A DNA stretch of 64,000 nucleotides from Gliomastix tumulicola. Its lineage: Eukaryota; Ascomycota; Sordariomycetes; Hypocreales; Bionectriaceae. Shown here one piece after another: positions 63,154-64,000 of the stretch; position 1 is the stretch's first letter, and each line of letters begins with the position of its first letter. The notes under the pieces are model-generated. The model was given only the letters and a program-made list of their open reading frames with translations. It had not been told where the DNA came from and made no database searches. The stretch is taken from NCBI GenBank assembly GCA_001599755.1, contig BCHX01000001.1:2666001-2730000 (forward strand). Reading direction: 5' to 3'. Both the position numbers and the translations under genes were made by a program.

Positions 63154-64000
63154 TTAGTCGAGTCCTGTCAACTTCAGTAAATCATAGCGATGATAGAATG
63201 CCCGGATTCGTTTGCCGTAGATGTCTTTGTATAGTCAGTATTGGCGTTAGGGTATCTATGGAAGGATCTTGTGACTACTCACATAGGGGAACGCTGAGTA
63301 GGCAGATGGCCACCTGGATGGATGCAATCGGGATCATGACGTTCTTGAAATTGGTGCTGATGATCCAGTCGTAGGCGCTGAATGTCAGGCCGAAGCTGAA
63401 GATGTTCTTGAAGATGATCATGATAGTAAAGCCCTCAATGGTCAGGTTGCCTGTCGAGCAGAGTTAGTACGAAGAACGACATCCCAAGTCGCGTCCTAAA
63501 CGAAGCAAGGGACTCACGGTACGCATCGACGATGTACAGGGAGCTCGATACTGCCCCGATGACCATGCCGGCCACCTCAAACCCGAAGAAGACCAACACG
63601 GTCACGTATGTATACTTGCGCGAGATGACATCGCCAGCAGTGAGTGCGAACCCATACAGGCCGATGCCTCCAATAATGAGCATCGGCACCACGAGCAGAA
63701 TTCTGAACTCCGGCTCATACACGCCGCCGTTCTTCCTGGTCAGCCACTTGGCCGTGGAGTCAGCTAGAAGACCCGAGACGACAAAGCCACCGAGGGCACC
63801 GACAAACGGCCCCGTGTAGGCGTATCCAGCTTCAACCTCACCCCACAGATACGGCGGCCCAATGAACAGTGCGGCGACGATAACGCCGATGAAAACGGTC
63901 CAGCCGATCATGGTCCCCTGAATGAGGCAGCCCCAAATGAAGGCCGGATTAGCCAGGATGGGGAATGGGCGCAGAAGGAGTACCCAGTACCGATCATCCG
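63154..64000 (-). CDS. MFS transporter, C-terminal part (continues beyond the window)
   Basis: Partial gene: complement(63154-63224, 63283-63450, 63518 to beyond 64000). The visible protein begins DDRYWVLLLRPFPIL and covers the second half of a 12-helix major facilitator: MIGWTVFIGVIVAALFIGPP, YAYTGPFVGALGGFVVSGLL, LLVVPMLIIGGIGLYGFALT, YTYVTVLVFFGFEVAGMVIG, FTIMIIFKNIFSFGLTFSAY, IASIQVAICLLSVPLYIYGK. It ends in a soluble tail (KRIRAFYHRYDLLKLTGLD) in which GKRxRxFYHRxDLL is common in fungal drug:H+ antiporter-like MFS proteins. Splice junctions (DAYR|NLTIEG and VPL|YIYGK) are consensus. The substrate is unknown. The 5' end, promoter and first helices are outside the sequence. Confidence 0.88.

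Noticed and set aside
1..64000. Secondary-metabolite cluster or transposon
   Set aside because: No PKS, NRPS, terpene cyclase, P450 group, transposase, integrase or reverse transcriptase motif was seen; the single MFS transporter at the end is not enough.

Overview
This 64 kb window is nuclear DNA from a filamentous ascomycete (Pezizomycotina, most likely a Sordariomycete). Evidence: short introns (about 50-100 bp) with GTAAGT/GTACGT/GTGAGT donors and CAG/TAG acceptors; single-gene transcription units separated by 0.3-3 kb; GC-rich coding regions; and recognisable fungal orthologues (ATG11, SSK2-type MAPKKK, the fungal complex I 17.8 kDa subunit, SPS19). Gene models were built by hand from splice signals and reading-frame continuity. 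No genus or species can be named from this alone.

Layout. 0.8-13 kb: UBP16/USP30-like deubiquitinase (-), F-box-like protein (-), ATG11 selective-autophagy scaffold (-, three exons), a capsule-synthesis-type glycosyltransferase (+), and a CENP-H-type kinetochore protein (+, three exons). 13-20 kb: mostly long non-coding flanks around the HMG-box gene NHP6, which has a probable 0.65 kb intron in its 5' leader. 20-31 kb: an unnamed ten-exon gene (+), phosphoglucomutase (-, five exons), oligoribonuclease REX2 (-, with a probable GC-AG intron), a GFO/IDH/MOCA oxidoreductase (+), and a one-pass cell-surface protein (-). 31-43 kb: Nudix/DUF4743 protein (-), small Cys-rich protein (-), complex I subunit (+), SET-domain protein (+), ribosomal protein uS19/RPS15 (-), and a GPI-anchored Ser/Thr-rich protein (-). 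45-57 kb: Swd3/WDR5-like WD40 protein with an RS-rich head (+), coiled-coil protein (-), Ser/Pro-rich protein (+), cytidine deaminase (-), and SSK2/SskB MAPKKK (-). 57-64 kb: long flank rich in simple repeats, a tiny 54-residue Cys-rich gene with a spliced leader, a peroxisomal-type 2,4-dienoyl-CoA reductase (+), and the 3' part of an MFS transporter (-) that runs off the window.

The genes are mainly housekeeping and do not form a pathway cluster. I found no CRISPR array, prophage, transposon, rRNA or convincing tRNA gene, and no secondary-metabolite cluster. The most unusual items are the GC-AG intron of REX2, the stop-free in-frame intron in the catalytic loop of the MAPKKK, the micro-gene at 59.9 kb, the RS-headed WDR5-like protein, the unnamed ten-exon gene, and the non-canonical C-terminus of the dienoyl-CoA reductase. 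I did not find clear evidence of a new multi-gene system.
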